From contig OY986437.1 of the NCBI GenBank assembly GCA_963920525.1, positions 111,158,715 to 111,222,714 of the forward strand: a stretch of 64,000 bases of DNA. The letters run 5' to 3'. The notes beneath the pieces were generated by a model. It did no database searches, had not been told where the DNA came from, and saw only the letters and a list, made by a program, of their open reading frames with translations. This document shows positions 31,688 to 44,155 of the stretch, one piece after another. Numbering within the stretch: the stretch's first letter is position 1; every line of letters begins with the position of its first letter. Origin of the DNA: Dichetophora obliterata. Lineage: Eukaryota; Arthropoda; Insecta; Diptera; Sciomyzidae. The translations under genes were made by a program, and so were the position numbers.

Positions 31688-32696
31688 AGATTACGATTAC
31701 AAATAATCAAAAAATAACAACGATTACTTAAGATTACGCAAAATAGTCAAAACGAATCAAAAGTAATAAAAAAAAATCCGATTACTTTTCGAGATTATTT
31801 TTGATTCTTTTTTGATTATTTTAAGAATTTCAGTCTCAAATGTTTGTTTAGTGGTTAAGGCAGGTTGCTACTTCGCGCGCTCGGTATTCGAGTGAAAATT
31901 TAAAATTTTTTACAGGAAAACGGTTTTGGGTAATACTTAGGTTAATATAAAAAATTTTTAATCATTTTTATATTAATTTTTAGCATTTCCTATGGAGGTA
32001 TGAAACTTTACTTTGAATTTGTCGTCTCAATATCGGAAAGAGCTGATGGCTACCATAAAAACTAAAATTTGGCAGCATCTAGAAAAGCATTTCAAAAAAT
32101 TCTTAAATAATATGAGGATGGTGTGTGGTGATTATCGTGTGAACTAAAATTTTTAAGTTTGGCAAACAAAAAAAAATGTACGAAGATTTAAAAAAAATCG
32201 TAAAAAACGCAAGTTTTTCTGGATTTTATGCAAAAAAATATAGAAAAATTAAAATTTTTGGCAATATTTTAGTTCACACGGAAACTACACATGTGGAAAT
32301 ATACAGTCGAATATCAAGCGCACCAAGTAGCAACCCGCTTTAAGGTTTGTTGGCTGTTCAGTTGTATTAAAAACGATTTCTTGACTCTTGAAATAAAACG
32401 GGCACAGAAATTTGAGGATTCTGAAATGTTTGGCGTGTTTCAAACAGGTAATTAGCGAGGTAATGAGCAGGAGAGAAAAGCTTATCTCTCATTTTATGCG
32501 AAAACACTAACAACAAAAAAGCTCATCCAACATGTTTGCCTAGCATATCCACGGCATAAGACTGAAATTCTTAAAATAATCAAAAAAGAATCAAAAGTAA
32601 ACAAGAAAATAATCCGATTACTTATCAAGATTATTTTGCGTAATCTTAAGTAATCGTTATTATTTTTTGATTATTTGTAATCGTAATCAATTACTA
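31688..32696. mobile_element. fold-back element with ~140-bp inverted arms
   Basis: The left arm at about 31688-31834 (GATTACGATTACAAATAATC ... AAGAATTTCAGTCT) is inverted at about 32562-32696 (AGACTGAAATTCTTAAAATAATC ... GTAATCGTAATC, in parts). The arms are built from variations of AATCGATTAC/GATTAC words. The ~730-bp centre includes a further inner inverted pair (GTGTGAACTAAAATTTT near 32139 and AATATTTTAGTTCACAC near 32263). No target duplication or coding sequence is seen. Confidence 0.65.
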
Positions 32697-32877
32697 ATCA
32701 TAAACTTCTCCCTTAAGGATTATATAATCATTACAATTCTTTTTAAAAAGTAATCTTATCGATTACTAATCGTTTATAATTTAACAGCTATGATACAGGC
32801 ATAGCAAAGTCTATTGCTTAGATAAGATTTTATCCATTTTAGAAAGCTAGAATGGAAACCTTTATTGAAAAGTTTAT
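32697..32877. other. AT-rich spacer
   Basis: Short spacer between the fold-back element and the piggyBac. It carries more GATTACTAATCG-like words, so it may belong to the fold-back element. Confidence 0.4.
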
Positions 32878-33257
32878 TTAACCCTCATCGGTCCCCTGTA
32901 TGCGCACGCATACAATTTTGATCTTTAACCTTGAATAAAATAAAAACGGTTCAGCGGAATGACCTTGTATTTTGCAAAGTAGAATTACTTTGCCTGAACA
33001 ACCAAAAAAACCCGTTTTTGAATTTGTACTCTTACTGTATTTGCCTGTGCAGTTATAGTTATGAATCGGTCCCTGTGTATGTGCGCGCATACACATAAGC
33101 AGGTACCTGGAATTGTCGCTTATTTTTGTGTGTGGATTAATAGCACGCTCTTATTTTTTCATTTTATGAAATTCAGTTTGTTCTGGAACACACATAAGTG
33201 AAGTTTGTTTGCGCATTTATTTGAATTTTGGTTGTGTTTCAAAGTATTTGATAAAAA

Positions 33258-35074
33258 ATGGATAGAGTTTTACGTGAAAGAAGGCAGCGAGATAAACTAG
33301 AAATGGATTTTGATTTGGAAAGCGAAGCGGGCGAGTCTCCGTGCAATAGTGACGATGATTTTGCATTATCAGACGAGGAGAATGATGAAAGTGAAGTTAG
33401 CGTGCATTCGGATGAAGACGACATTGAGCCTCTTGAGCAAAATTTACCAGGAGAAAATGCAGCAAATCCTGAAAATAAATATTTTTCAAAAAATAGGAAA
33501 ATTGAATATTCATCGCAACCATTTGAAATAAATCGAAGAAATTCATTTCGACGTGCAGAAAATTTCACTTCAGGTAAAAACCTACCCACTTTGTTATGGG
33601 TTCATGTTCATTATATGTTTCATTTTTGTTATAATTCAGGTCCAAAAGCATTAGCAGCTGCTACTATAGTTAATTTTTCGTCTGCATTTCACATGTTCCT
33701 TGAACCGGTTGATAATATTATTTTGAACATGACGAATTTATATGGTGTGCGAAAGTACAAAGACGATTGGGAAAACATTGATTTGGACACTTTGCACGCA
33801 TACTTTGGATTGTTGCTGCTTTCTGGTGTGTATCGGTCATACGGTGAATGTGTCACTAAACTGTGGAATGACGAAACTTGTCGGCCAATATTTAGAGCAA
33901 CAATGTCTTTGAAAATGTTCAAGCGTATCCATGGTTGCATTCGATTTGATGGCCGCGAACAACGTATGGCCAACACTGCATCTACAAGTACTTCTGTACA
34001 TGACAAATTGGCACCGATTCGAAATGTATACGATAAATGGAATCATAATTTGAAAGTTGTATACACACCAGGAAAAACATTACCGTAGATGAACAGTTAG
34101 TTCCGTATCGTGGGCGATGTCCGTTTCGTCAGTATATTTCATCCAAGCCGGCGAAATATGGCATCAAAATTTGGGTGCTATGCGACTCAAAAAGCTGGTA
34201 GGCATACAACACACAAATTTATGTTGGTCGGAAACGTAATGCCACTCCTGAACGTCATCTCTGACGGCGTGTTGTTTTGGATTTGGTGGAAGGACTTTCT
34301 GACAGAAATGTAACGTGTGACAACTTTTTCACTTCGTATGAATTGGCAGAAGATTTACATAAGAATCGCATGACTATTTTGGGAGCAATAAGGAAAAATA
34401 GGACTGAAATTCCTTCAGTTCTACTCGAAATGCATCAAAAGCCAATTTATCATACAGAAGTTGTATATGAACATAAATTGCAAGCAGTTATGTTGTAATA
34501 TGTTCCTCGCCGGTACCGATTTTTGACATTGCTCAGTACATACCACAATGTTGTCAGCATAAATGAGAATAGTGAAAAGAAGAAACCTAACATCATTGAA
34601 GACTACAACAAAACCAAGAGTGGAATTGATACTATGGATCAAATGGTGGCTGCGTACACATGCAAACGAAAAGTCAACCGGTGGCCAATGGCAGTATTTT
34701 GTAACATGCTTGATGTTATTGCGTTGAATGCATTCGTGACGTTCATTGCATTGTTCCCTAATTGAAAAAATTCTAAAACGCACCATAATATTCGTCGTCG
34801 CCTTTTTATCGAGGAGCTTGGATTGAATATCGTTGAAAAACAGATCACTAAACGTAAAAAACAACCTCAAGTAATGATGCTTCCAGTGTTATTCAAAGAA
34901 TTCGAGAGATTCGCCATTTATCAAGTACATCAAAACGAGGCCGATGCTACATCTGCACATATAAAAATAACAAAAATCTTTTTGCTATACGCTGTGAAAA
35001 GTGTAGAAATTTCATTTGTGCTGAACATAATATCAATTTATGCGAAAAATGTGAAAATAATTGACAAAAGTTAA
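33258..35074 (+). pseudogene. piggyBac transposase, four catalytic Asp retained but broken
   Basis: The frame starts MDRVLRERRQRDKLEMDFDL with an acidic N-terminal region, spans a likely 66-bp in-frame intron (33574-33639) and continues into the transposase core (GPKALAAATIVNF, FGLLLLSGVYRSYGE). Near 34075 the frame shifts; the next frames read VDEQLVPYRGRCPFRQYIS (first catalytic Asp), VTCDNFFTSYELAEDL (second) and KSGIDTMDQMV (third and fourth), so all four Asp survive. Premature stops occur near 34199, 34263, 34497 and 34762. The C-terminal Cys-rich domain is readable only in a shifted frame near 34940-35050. It is a dead copy of moderate age. Confidence 0.87.
33574..33639 (+). other. probable in-frame intron of the piggyBac transposase (66 bp)
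   Basis: GTAAAAACCTACCC ... TATAATTCAG. It has no stop codon, but removing it joins ENFTSG to PKALAAATIV and brings the family's conserved GPK motif together. Confidence 0.65.
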
Positions 35075-35308
35075 AAATTCATTTTTTTTAATATATGTAA
35101 TATTCTAATTAATTTCATTCTAAATCTACCTTTATGAAGTTCAAATGTATTAATATGATAGTAAACAATGTAATAAACATAAAAAAATCACAAAACATAA
35201 ATGGTTGTTAATTATTTTTAGCTTTTTTACAATTAAAAATATATGTGTATGAGCGCGCATACAATGGGACCGATTAGATGTTTTTCTCGAGGGACCGATG
35301 AGGGTTAA

Positions 35309-36762
35309 CAAGATTCTGTGAGATACTTAGCAAAAACCTTAGGGAAATGAGTATATGGGCACTTCCAAACTGGCGTTACGGACGATTTGTACGAAGAAAT
35401 CGATACGAATTAAGAAAAAGAATGAAAATGTCTAATTTTTAAAAAGGTTTTTTTTTATTTGTGTAGTAATTAAGTGGCACTATATTAAGTAAACACAATG
35501 ACAACAATCGACAATTAGGAGTTAAAGATATAAGCAAAAATATGTGCTGGCGTTAAAGTTTATTTTCTAAGTGATCAAATTTAACAATCTTCTCTGTTTT
35601 TTTTTTATTAGGCTTTTTGATCTGGAGTTACATTACTGGCGTTGCGTTACTGATATCTTAGTTCAGTTACTGTTCTCTTAGATAATATCATCAAATAATA
35701 AGTTTTTAATAAGTATAAATTTTTTTATCACGGTAGACTTTTCTGTGGAAATGCCTATATATAACTCAAACAAAGAGGTAACAAAGCTCTAGTTATTGGT
35801 GCATTTAAGGCATAGTTGGTTCTACAATATTTTACATAAGATACTTCTTTGCGGAAAAAATAAAGAAGTACTTATATTATATAAGGAAGATATTTTAGGA
35901 TAGAGAATTTTAATATAGCTGGATGAAAAAATAGAATTTTAGCCAAAATTTTTGATTGGAAAGAGATATTGGGGTAATTTTTCCACAAAAATTATTTTTG
36001 AGACTTGACTTTTTTGTAAAAAATATAAAAAACAACATTTTGAAAAAAAAAAATTCACAACAAATTATCAAAAACTTGTTGTTTTGATGATAAAACAGTA
36101 AAATAATTTCTGCACTTAACTGGAATGATTTTTGCAAATAAATGCTATGTTATACGAAAGGTAGCCAGATGTGCAATTTTTAATTAATTTCATTTTTAAA
36201 ACAAAAACAATTTTTGAGTCATTTTTTTGAGTAAAAAGTCAATATTTTAGACATTTTTTGACATAATCATAAAACATATATACACTGTCTTAACGGTACA
36301 GTTCAACCTATTTGTGTGAAGTGCTTTTATTGAATTTTTGAACAAAAAAATTTTAATGAAATATATTAATGGACAGCGGAGATATTTGCATCGAAAGACC
36401 AAACTTTGATTTTCATGTCGTTCTTTTCTCATTCTTAGGTACATAAAATTTCTACAATTTTGAATGTTTTTGATGTCAAAATGACAGAAATTTTTTTAAA
36501 TTTAATACACAGAAGATTCCGATACTAAAAAGAATTATAATAACAAAATTACCGTTAGTTGAAAAAGTTTGGAGGGGGCGTGGCAAAAACTAAGTATGTA
36601 AAATTTTAAGTTAGGATGCACTTAATATGTATACCTAGTTTGAACGAAATCCGTTGAGCCGTTTAGATTTGTATAAAGGCCAAACAAACAAACAAACAGA
36701 AAAAGAGTTTTGGTAATAATTAGATTTGGTAATAATTTTTTATGTTAATATTGTAAATACTA
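35309..36762. other. 1.45-kb AT-rich stretch, no supported gene
   Basis: No coding sequence is recognised. The part at about 36570-36710 (GGAGGGGGCGTGGC, then CGTTGAGCCGTTTAGATTTG and a CAAA run) resembles the end modules of Helitron-like repeats. Confidence 0.45.
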
Positions 36763-37689
36763 CAGCGTGAATCAAAGTAACTGTCGCACCTATATTAATA
36801 CCAATTACACAAAAAGAAGCAACACTGGAAAATATATGTTGTTTTTTTACGACTCGGGCATTAATTGTACACTTATTGCATGAACCGTTTCAAAAGATTT
36901 GTTAATAATAATAATATTGCGAAAGGAAATAAGTGCACAGATCCTTCGCCAGCACGCAGGTTGCAGTATCATATTTTCCAATGAAAAACTCTCGTTTTTG
37001 CAAGCAAGCCACAACTCGCAAAATGATAGAGTGTACGCAGCTTGCATGGCAGATATTTCAAAGGAAAAAAAAAACCATTGAAAGATTTCAAAATGTTTCG
37101 TCAATCATGGTTTGAGGCGATTTCTCCGAAAAAGGCAAATTGCCCCTTCTTCTTATCGATAAAGGCGTTAAAATAATTCGGAATATTACTGAGAACATGT
37201 TTTAAAGAACAATCTTACGCGGAATGCCAACCAATTTACAGAGAGGGTCACTTTTGTTTTCAGCAAGATTCTTTTCCAGCACAAAAGACAAAAATCGTTC
37301 AAAGCTGGTGCAGAGCAAATTTGCCATGTTTTATTTCTGTTAAAGGAATGCCCTCCGTCATCCCCTGACATAAGCCCCCTGGACTTTTCTATTTGGGGAA
37401 TAATGCTGAGCAAATTATCGAACATAAATAAATGACGGCAGATAAACTTAAGCGATGATCAATGAAAATATCAGATGATATACCTGAAAACCAGATGCGT
37501 GCCGCATGCATGCTCGTCTTTCACAAAGTGTTTTAAATTTAAAAAAAAATTAATGGTGAAAGATTCGAATTTAATGATGAAGAGTTAAATGCTTAAAATA
37601 AAAAATAAAAATTTTTGTTTAATAAAGTTTACATAGTGCTTTTGATTTATGGCATAAAACAAGTGCGACAGTAATTTTGATTCACGCTG
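36763..37689 (+). mobile_element. Tc1/mariner relic with inverted ends
   Basis: The ends CAGCGTGAATCAAAGTAACT continuing GTCGCAC, and the right end read inward CAGCGTGAATCAAAATTACT continuing GTCGCAC, match with two differences. TA precedes the left end, but the right flank is CATA, so one target copy is mutated or the end is off by a base. The transposase survives as decayed pieces: FQQDSFPAQKTKIVQSWCRA (second catalytic Asp region) at about 37258-37320 and PPSSPDISPLDFSIWG (third) at about 37350-37395, separated by a frameshift. The N-terminal half is badly eroded and the element is shorter than a full copy. Confidence 0.78.
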
Positions 37690-40600
37690 CATATATTGGA
37701 GCTCCGATTTCGATACAAATTTTGCATGCGGACATAACTTATTCGCTCTTCAAAAGTAATTTCTTAGTTTCTTAAAATTCTAGTTAGTTTAGGAATTATA
37801 CCATGCAAAATTTTTATATTCACAAAAAAACAACACGACTTTTTCGAAAATTGATCAAAACTATAGTTTTAACACATAGTTATGTGAAAAATTATAAAAA
37901 CGTAGCTTATTTTTAAGAAAGACGATTAGTGTTATAAAAACACAAAAACTGTATGCTTGCTGAAACTACGTGTTTTCCCGTGGCTCTTTTTCAATCCTTG
38001 ATCCTTAAATAATAAATATACCTTTTTGGCGTTTCTTATTCCATCATATCAAAAATCAGGGCATATCAAAAATTCAGAATAGGATTTCAAAAGACTTGAC
38101 TTATGTTATTGTATTTAATACGATTTTCTTATAATCTAATTAATATTTCTGTAAGCCATTATATGTTTGCAAACATAAGCAAATCTTAGAGTAAAACAAA
38201 ACGGCTAACATGAACCGTTTGGGGCCAGTGTAAAGCACGTATGTAGGTTCAGTTCAAATATTGAATAGCACCCACAAAACAATTGATCATATGAAGCTCG
38301 TTCAAAGTTCTTTCATGAGCTCTGAAAGTGCCAATAAGCAAAGTGTAGAAAAGTTCTTATCTAGCTAGTTACTGCTTTTATAGTATGAGTACATTTTATA
38401 AACTGATTTCGTTTTACTTTTGTGCTACTGAAATTTGGAGGGCCTCAAAATCACGACCTTCTTAGGCCATTGCCATAAAATTTAAAAGAAAAAACTGTTG
38501 CTGCATGAATTTTTTATTGCAGTCTTAAATGTCTTTATGAAAACATTAAATTAAATAAGCAAGCAAAATTATATAAAACTTGTCATTTATATGCACTAAT
38601 TAAGTAAATGATGATGAATGCATTGCAACGACAAAAGCGATATAATAAAAGACGAACAGCAGCAACAGCAACATTGTTGCAGTTTAAATTGTAACGACGA
38701 CAATACAAGCAACAACAACAACAACAATATAAGCTGCGTCATAATAAAACAAAACATTTGGTGCGGAAAATATAACAAAATATTTTTAAAAAATTAAATA
38801 ATGCTCAACAGTATACGTAACATAAGACTGCAGCCATGGCAGCAACAGTGACAGCAACAAGACAAAAAGTGTGCAACATATGTAAAAGTTGTTTTTTTAG
38901 AGGTACAGAATTTTCGACAGGGTTATCTGCCTAGCCAGCGGTTAATCTAGGCACGTATTTTTTGTTTTCGTGTTTAGTATTCTTTGGCAAACCATAATGG
39001 AAAGACTTGCAGGCAAACAACAAAAAGAAGATGTGGAATATTTTCTTACATTTGGAGTCTGTGCACCAAATCTATCGATTATTTTCAAGGACCAAAATCT
39101 ATTGATACGACCCGTCGTCCACTGCGTGACGTGTTTGAAGTGGTTAACCCCACTTGTAACTTTGAATTTTCTTCAATTTGTTTTTTTTGCATATTGCATA
39201 TATGAAGTACAGTAGAATCTCGAAAAAGTAAACCGAAATGTCCCAAAAGTATTTAACTATTTCAACCTTTTCTAAGTACTTTTCAAAATAGAGAAAAATT
39301 CAATAATAAAAATTGATTTTTAGGAAATAGCACGCTTAATTTGTACCGGCTGGTTTGAAGTTCACAGTCACTCGACGATGAAGATGAACATACGCAAAAT
39401 GCAAACGCAAAAATAAATACACCAATTTTTTTACGGTCATTTGTAACAAAACTACAGCAGTTTTAATAAAAAACATTAAATATATTGATCGTTTAAAAAA
39501 GTTTAGTAATTTTCGTAAAAACAGAACATGAAAATAACCTGTTTTTTCGCGCTGCAAGTGGTGGTAACGCCTTAAGAAGAGATAGTGGTGTTCAAACGGA
39601 TACGATACAACTTGTGTAGATATTACAAATAAAGGACCATTTTTTGCGCAGTACGTTCGGTAAATGTACTAAAATTATTTTGATATTGAAAGAAAGAAAT
39701 GATAATAAATTTTTAGAAGATCCTCATTTTCTTCCAGAAGATCCGAAAATCAGTTGTTCAAATTGTTGAATAAAAAAGCTAAAGTCGATAAACTTTTCAA
39801 TGAAAAATATCATTAAGCATTTAAGTCAAATATAAGGTGCTTTATAGCATTAGTTTGTTTAAATCGAGAATATACTTCTGTTTGTTTCCTTTTGAAGATA
39901 GCGGTGTTTTGTTGCGCTGTGCTTACTGAGCACAAAAAGAAAATAGTATTTAAAAACTTTACATTTTTAAGTATTAAACACCAAAATATGCTTCTAAATG
40001 GTTTACGTATCACATATTTAACATACGTTTTCGATTTTTTGCACCAATTTTTACTTTTTAAGGTGAATAATACAGATTAAATTAATACAATTTTTTCCAA
40101 TTAAAATATTCTCGCGATTCTCTTACCCACACAATTTTAATAGCCTCATAGACGTAGTTTTAGTGTCACAAGTGTCATGGCAATATTAATTTGCATGCGA
40201 TAGATAGTTAATCTTAAAATTAATTCGCTGTTGCTATGAAATAAAATCGAAATTTATGTGAAATTCAGATCATTTGAGGATCAAAAACTTTTGAAGCAGA
40301 GCAGCACTTTTACATTAAGAAGATCAGATAATCGGCAGAGGATCCGGTTATTTCCCTCCCTGATGCTTGGTCAGGTTAGCGTGGCTGTCTCAAACGAGGT
40401 GTGTTCTCTTTCGTTTTTGCCGTGAGACAGATGAAGTTCCGTTAAATTTTTTGTGTTCTCTCTTATGTTTTGCGTCTTAAGCAGCATACCTACTCCCGTG
40501 GTCGCTTACTGTGTAAGGTAGATCTCATCAGCTTCTAACAACCATATCCGAGCAAATGTTATATAGAATTGTACTCAGGCTTTGTAGGCCTCGCAGCTAC

Positions 40601-40977
40601 ATTGTATTTAAGAAACAATCGCTTTCGTAATAGCTCCATTTACCACTGGGTTGTTAAAAAAAAAATTTAACCAAAGCTATTAAAATTCAAACACATTAAA
40701 ATTTTTAGAGTTTACTCCTTTAGAATCGATTCAATATATTGCCCGTAGTATGAAAATTACACAGGTAGGAATATAGGCAGAAATATTCGACATCATGTGT
40801 TGAAACCAACAAAAAAATAGAGCAGCAATAATAATAAACAACAACAATGCTATGCATATTTTTTCTCGCTGTCACAACGTAATTCGCCAACGAAGTCAAT
40901 CCTTCGAATTACAACACACACGGAAATATTTTAAGTTATATAGGAAGTATTGTTATAATAAGTTGTTGTAAGTAAGG
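37690..40977. other. 3.3-kb AT-rich stretch with repeat fragments, no supported gene
   Basis: It holds a SINE body fragment (38209-38333), a CAA/CAG-rich patch at about 38655-38735, and at about 39207 the sequence TACAGTAGAATCTCGAAAAAG, which looks like a pogo/Tigger-type terminal repeat without a visible partner. Words related to the 5370-5640 repeat occur near 39905-39945. No coding sequence is convincing. Confidence 0.45.
38209..38333 (+). repeat. SINE body fragment
   Basis: This segment (GAACCGTTTGGGGCCAGTG ... TAAAGCACGTATGTAGGTTC ... ACAATTGATCATATGAAGCT) aligns with 42628-42750 of the full SINE. The tRNA-like head is absent, so the copy is 5'-truncated. Confidence 0.7.
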
Positions 40978-42113
40978 AGTGTATCAAAAAGAAACAATAT
41001 TTCTCGCAATTTAATTTTCAATTTAATATTTCTCGCAGTGTAGAAGTTTGATTGCACTATGGTAAGCACCGTAAGAAAGTATTATCAATTCCACTATCAT
41101 TGTTTTTTCTTTCTCCTCTATTCTTATCTTAGATTTTGCGATGCCTCGAATCGAAGAGCACGTGCGCAGGAAAATTGGGCACAGTTTTTACACTGAAAAA
41201 AAAAAAATGTTGTACAAAAAGCTAGCCAAATGTATAAAGATACCTTTCTCTCAAAGATCTGCCAAAAAGTGGAAAAAAATATCCAGGAGATCCGAAACTT
41301 GATTTTAAGGTACTTACTTTAATAAAAAAATATAATTCAATGTATGTGTGAAATTTTGCAAAAAAAGCTAGAACCAGTGTTACCATGATCTAAGTAGAAA
41401 AACAAAGACATAACCTTAGAACGTACAAAAAACAAAAATTAACCAAAAAAGTGATAGAAAAGTGCAAGTGGCGAAAAGAAGGATTCGGAAAATGTACGAT
41501 CGTTTGGTTCAGGATAATGTTCAGTGCATTGTTGTGGGCGATGAAAACTTTGTAAAAATTAACTCAAGCACATAACCATGTCCCCAATTTTACACAAATA
41601 AGAAAGGTGGTACTACTGACTAATCGATTTCAATAATAGGAAATGAAAACTTTGCAGCAAAATTCCTCATCTGGCAGGCTATATGCACTTTCGGCCTCTG
41701 GACAACCTCATTCTTCACAAATGACACTATATCAGCAGAAATTTACAAAAAGAAGTGTCTGATTTATCTCCAAAAAATGCAAAAGAGGAGAATCCACCTA
41801 ACGCTCCAGAACTTCGTTCGATAGAGAGGTATTGGGCTATTGTCAAACGGTACTAAAAAAAGAATGCTCGAGTTCCCGCAATCAAGGAATTATTGAATTT
41901 CGTATACGGCTGCCATGAAAAAGTTGAGGCTGTAATAGCTATACTAGAGTTTTTATATATGAAAAGAAGTTGCCTTAGCTGAAAGTTCATTACAAGAACT
42001 TTATGAGAGCTCTCATAACTCTAATTGAATCTGCAAGAGTCACAAAACAAAAATTAAAAATTTTTTTTTCAGCGTCTTTCGCAAATAAAAGCTGTGGTTA
42101 CAGTTTTGATACG
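40978..42113 (+). mobile_element. Tc1/mariner-superfamily relic
   Basis: Possible ends are AGTGTATCAAAAAGAAAC near 40978 and, read inward from about 42113, AACGTATCAAAACTGTAAC; the match is weak. Between them lies a decayed transposase on the plus strand. Flanking TA duplications are not clear. Confidence 0.45.
41142..41965 (+). pseudogene. DDE transposase relic (Tc1/mariner superfamily)
   Basis: Readable pieces in several frames are MPRIEEHVRRKIGHSF (N terminus), RKMYDRLVQDNVQCIVVGDE (first catalytic Asp region), FLIWQAICTFGLWTTSFFTN, ISAEIYKKKC and NAPELRSIERYWAIVKRY (the PPNxPELxPIExxWA motif that carries the last acidic residue), followed by ARVPAIKELLNFVY. Several stops and frameshifts separate them, and the segment with the second catalytic Asp is deleted. 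The combination resembles an insect transposase group with a long spacing between catalytic residues; I do not assign the subfamily. Confidence 0.7.
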
Positions 42114-42432
42114 TTCAGTATTGTGGCTACTGCAAATAATGTTCAATTATTGCGTCTTGAGTAACTTTTATATGGCTATTGTTGAGTCAGTACGGTTTTC
42201 ACGCTTTTACTGCGGATACTAAAACCACAAAAAACGAATAACTCTATTTTAGTTTTAACATTTCAGTGCGCTTGTTGGCAAAAATCAAAAAATTATTTAT
42301 AAAGTTTTAATAAATCAGTATTTATAAACACGTAAAATAACTTCAACTGAATAAAACACACTGTAAGTACAAATAAAATGTGATAAGCTATCAATTAATC
42401 GGGAATAATTCTTTAATCTTTTATCAATTAAT

Positions 42433-42765
42433 CGGTGGCGGGCGTAGCCTAGTGGGTAGAGTGCGTGGCTCCTAAGCTAAAGAACTGCGGTAGCCCGGGT
42501 TCAATTCCAGCTCAGACAGAAAGTTTTTTCAATTGAATTAATTTTTCTGTTCAGTCGTCACCTCTCTGCAGACAATGGCAAACCTCAGAGAGTAAAAATT
42601 GCCATGTAAAGCTTCTTGAGAACATAAGCCGTTCGGAGTCGGCATTAAGCACGTAGGTCCAGTTCTCGGTCATTTGTGATCAAACATTTAACAACACGCA
42701 CAACACAATTGATCAATAGAAGCTAGGTCAAAGTCCTTCCAAGGGCTGAAATGGCCAGTTTATTT
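42433..42765 (+). repeat. tRNA-derived SINE, near full length
   Basis: The head has a Pol III A box (TAGCCTAGTGG, from 42445) and a perfect B box (GGTTCAATTCC, 42498-42508). The body includes CAGACAATGGCAAACCTCAG, TGCCATGTAAAGCTTCTTGA and AAGCCGTTCGGAGTCGGCAT, and the 3' part ACAATTGATC...AAAGTCCTTCC. I associate this body with a SINE common in tephritid genomes. Partial relatives are at 13085-13198 and 38209-38333. The 3' tail runs into AT-rich sequence, and no clear target duplication is seen. The cloverleaf is not intact, so it is not a functional tRNA gene. Confidence 0.83.
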
Positions 42766-43812
42766 TATTTATATATATTTTTAATTCTTAACCTTCGCCT
42801 TACTAATGCCCACCCGGGTGGTTTTTTGGATTTTGATTTCTTAATAAATTCCTGTATTTTGATCGAAACTGACTAGGGTTTCGACTCACTGAACAAATTT
42901 AAGAGTGTTTTTGTATAGTCTACGCAAAATAATTATTTTCAAGTATTTTAATCCTTTTCAGTTTCAGTAAACGATGCACACAAAAGTGTTCCGTAAGGCG
43001 AAGGTTAAGGTGTTGTGAATGAAAACTTTTGTTTTTTGGGCAAAATTGTGGCAGTTTTATAAGTACCAAATTTTACACAAACAGTGAAGAGAAATGAAAG
43101 AAACTGCGTTATATTAAAACAAAAACTGAAAAAACAAAAGTTAACTTTCGCAATTTCATCACAAAACATTTTTCCACGATTTGTCAACATCACAATTTAT
43201 AGTAGCCACAAAAGGCGCTGTTATGTCCCCTCCACGATTCGGCTATCAAAACCGAATTCCTCTCACTATTGTAAGTTCTTACAACTTCCTGTGATATTGT
43301 CAAAACCTAAATAGCAACTCTTAAACTGGAATCTAGCAGCCCTTATGGAAGTTCTCACAGTCTCATATATTAAATTTTTGAGAACCGTAATATTACGGCT
43401 AGAAGAAGCGATGTTTTGATAGCATCGCCAGTTCCGTGAGTGCGGTAACATCGAAGTATTTAAAAAAAATGCCTTAAGGCAAGCAGTTTCGTTGCAAAAG
43501 AAGTTGTGCAAAATTTAATACAGGGTATTAAACAAAAAATTCAGTGTATATTAAGATAATAAGTCTTTTTGAAAAATTTAAATAAAAATTTAATGAAAAT
43601 AAAACAAAATTTCGTCTAGTCAGCTAAGTTATTGTCTCTATACAGAGTTGTTGTTGTTGTTGCCTTCTTTAAAACTTACTTGATCTAAAGCTCGCAATTA
43701 AATTCATGTAATAAATTTTATTTTAATAAAAAAGTTTGAAGTGAAAAGAAATAAAAACTATTGCAGTACAAGCAAACCTACGAGTGCAGTTTCTTTTCGA
43801 TACAGTCCTTAA
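42766..43812. other. AT-rich stretch, no supported gene
   Basis: No gene is seen. Two stretches near 42789 and 42998 (CCTTCGCCTTACTAATG and AAGGCGAAGGTTAAGG) are short inverted words, about 215 bp apart, and could be the ends of a small MITE. Confidence 0.4.
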
Positions 43813-44155
43813 GGGGAGGTTCTAGTAGAAATCTACGGAAAATTTTTGTTTCTGTTTTTTGCTTTATTTTCATCCTTAGGATCTTGAAAATATGTAGACA
43901 AAAGGATGTTTCCCCATCTAATTTATTTTACGAGTCATAGCGCATTAGAGGAGAGAGTGCATCGGCCGAAAAACAGATATAAGGGGTCGTCCATAAACTA
44001 CGTTACCAATTTAGGTGGGGGGAGGGGTTTTGAAATGGACTACGATAAGTAACGGTAGGGGGGGAGGTGTTAAGATATTGTAACGTTACCAAAAATTAAA
44101 AAAATCGACGAAAAACCTCTAATTAATAACACAATCATTTCAAAAATTTCTAACC

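Larger units (their letters stand above)
32882..35304 (+). mobile_element. piggyBac-type element, inactivated
   Basis: The 14-bp inverted ends CCCTCATCGGTCCC and GGGACCGATGAGGG are perfect, and the TTAA target is present on both sides (32878-32881 and 35305-35308), diagnostic of the piggyBac superfamily. Inside each end are GC-richer palindromic repeats: GTATGCGCACGCATAC at about 32896, GTATGTGCGCGCATACA at about 33077 and GTATGAGCGCGCATACA at about 35247, candidate internal binding sites. The 2.4-kb interior encodes one transposase. Confidence 0.92.

Noticed and set aside
31855..31905. tRNA-like text TTTAGTGGTTAAGGC ... CGGTATTCGAGTG
   Set aside because: It resembles a tRNA or SINE promoter, but no stems close and there is no SINE body. 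It may be an old relic in the loop of the fold-back element.
38984..39215. Open frames with several Cys residues
   Set aside because: Two overlapping frames are equally open and neither shows a recognisable domain.
42433..42510. Possible tRNA gene with A and B boxes
   Set aside because: The sequence continues into a body shared with a second copy at 38.2 kb and its head recurs at 13.1 kb, and no acceptor stem closes; it is a tRNA-derived SINE.
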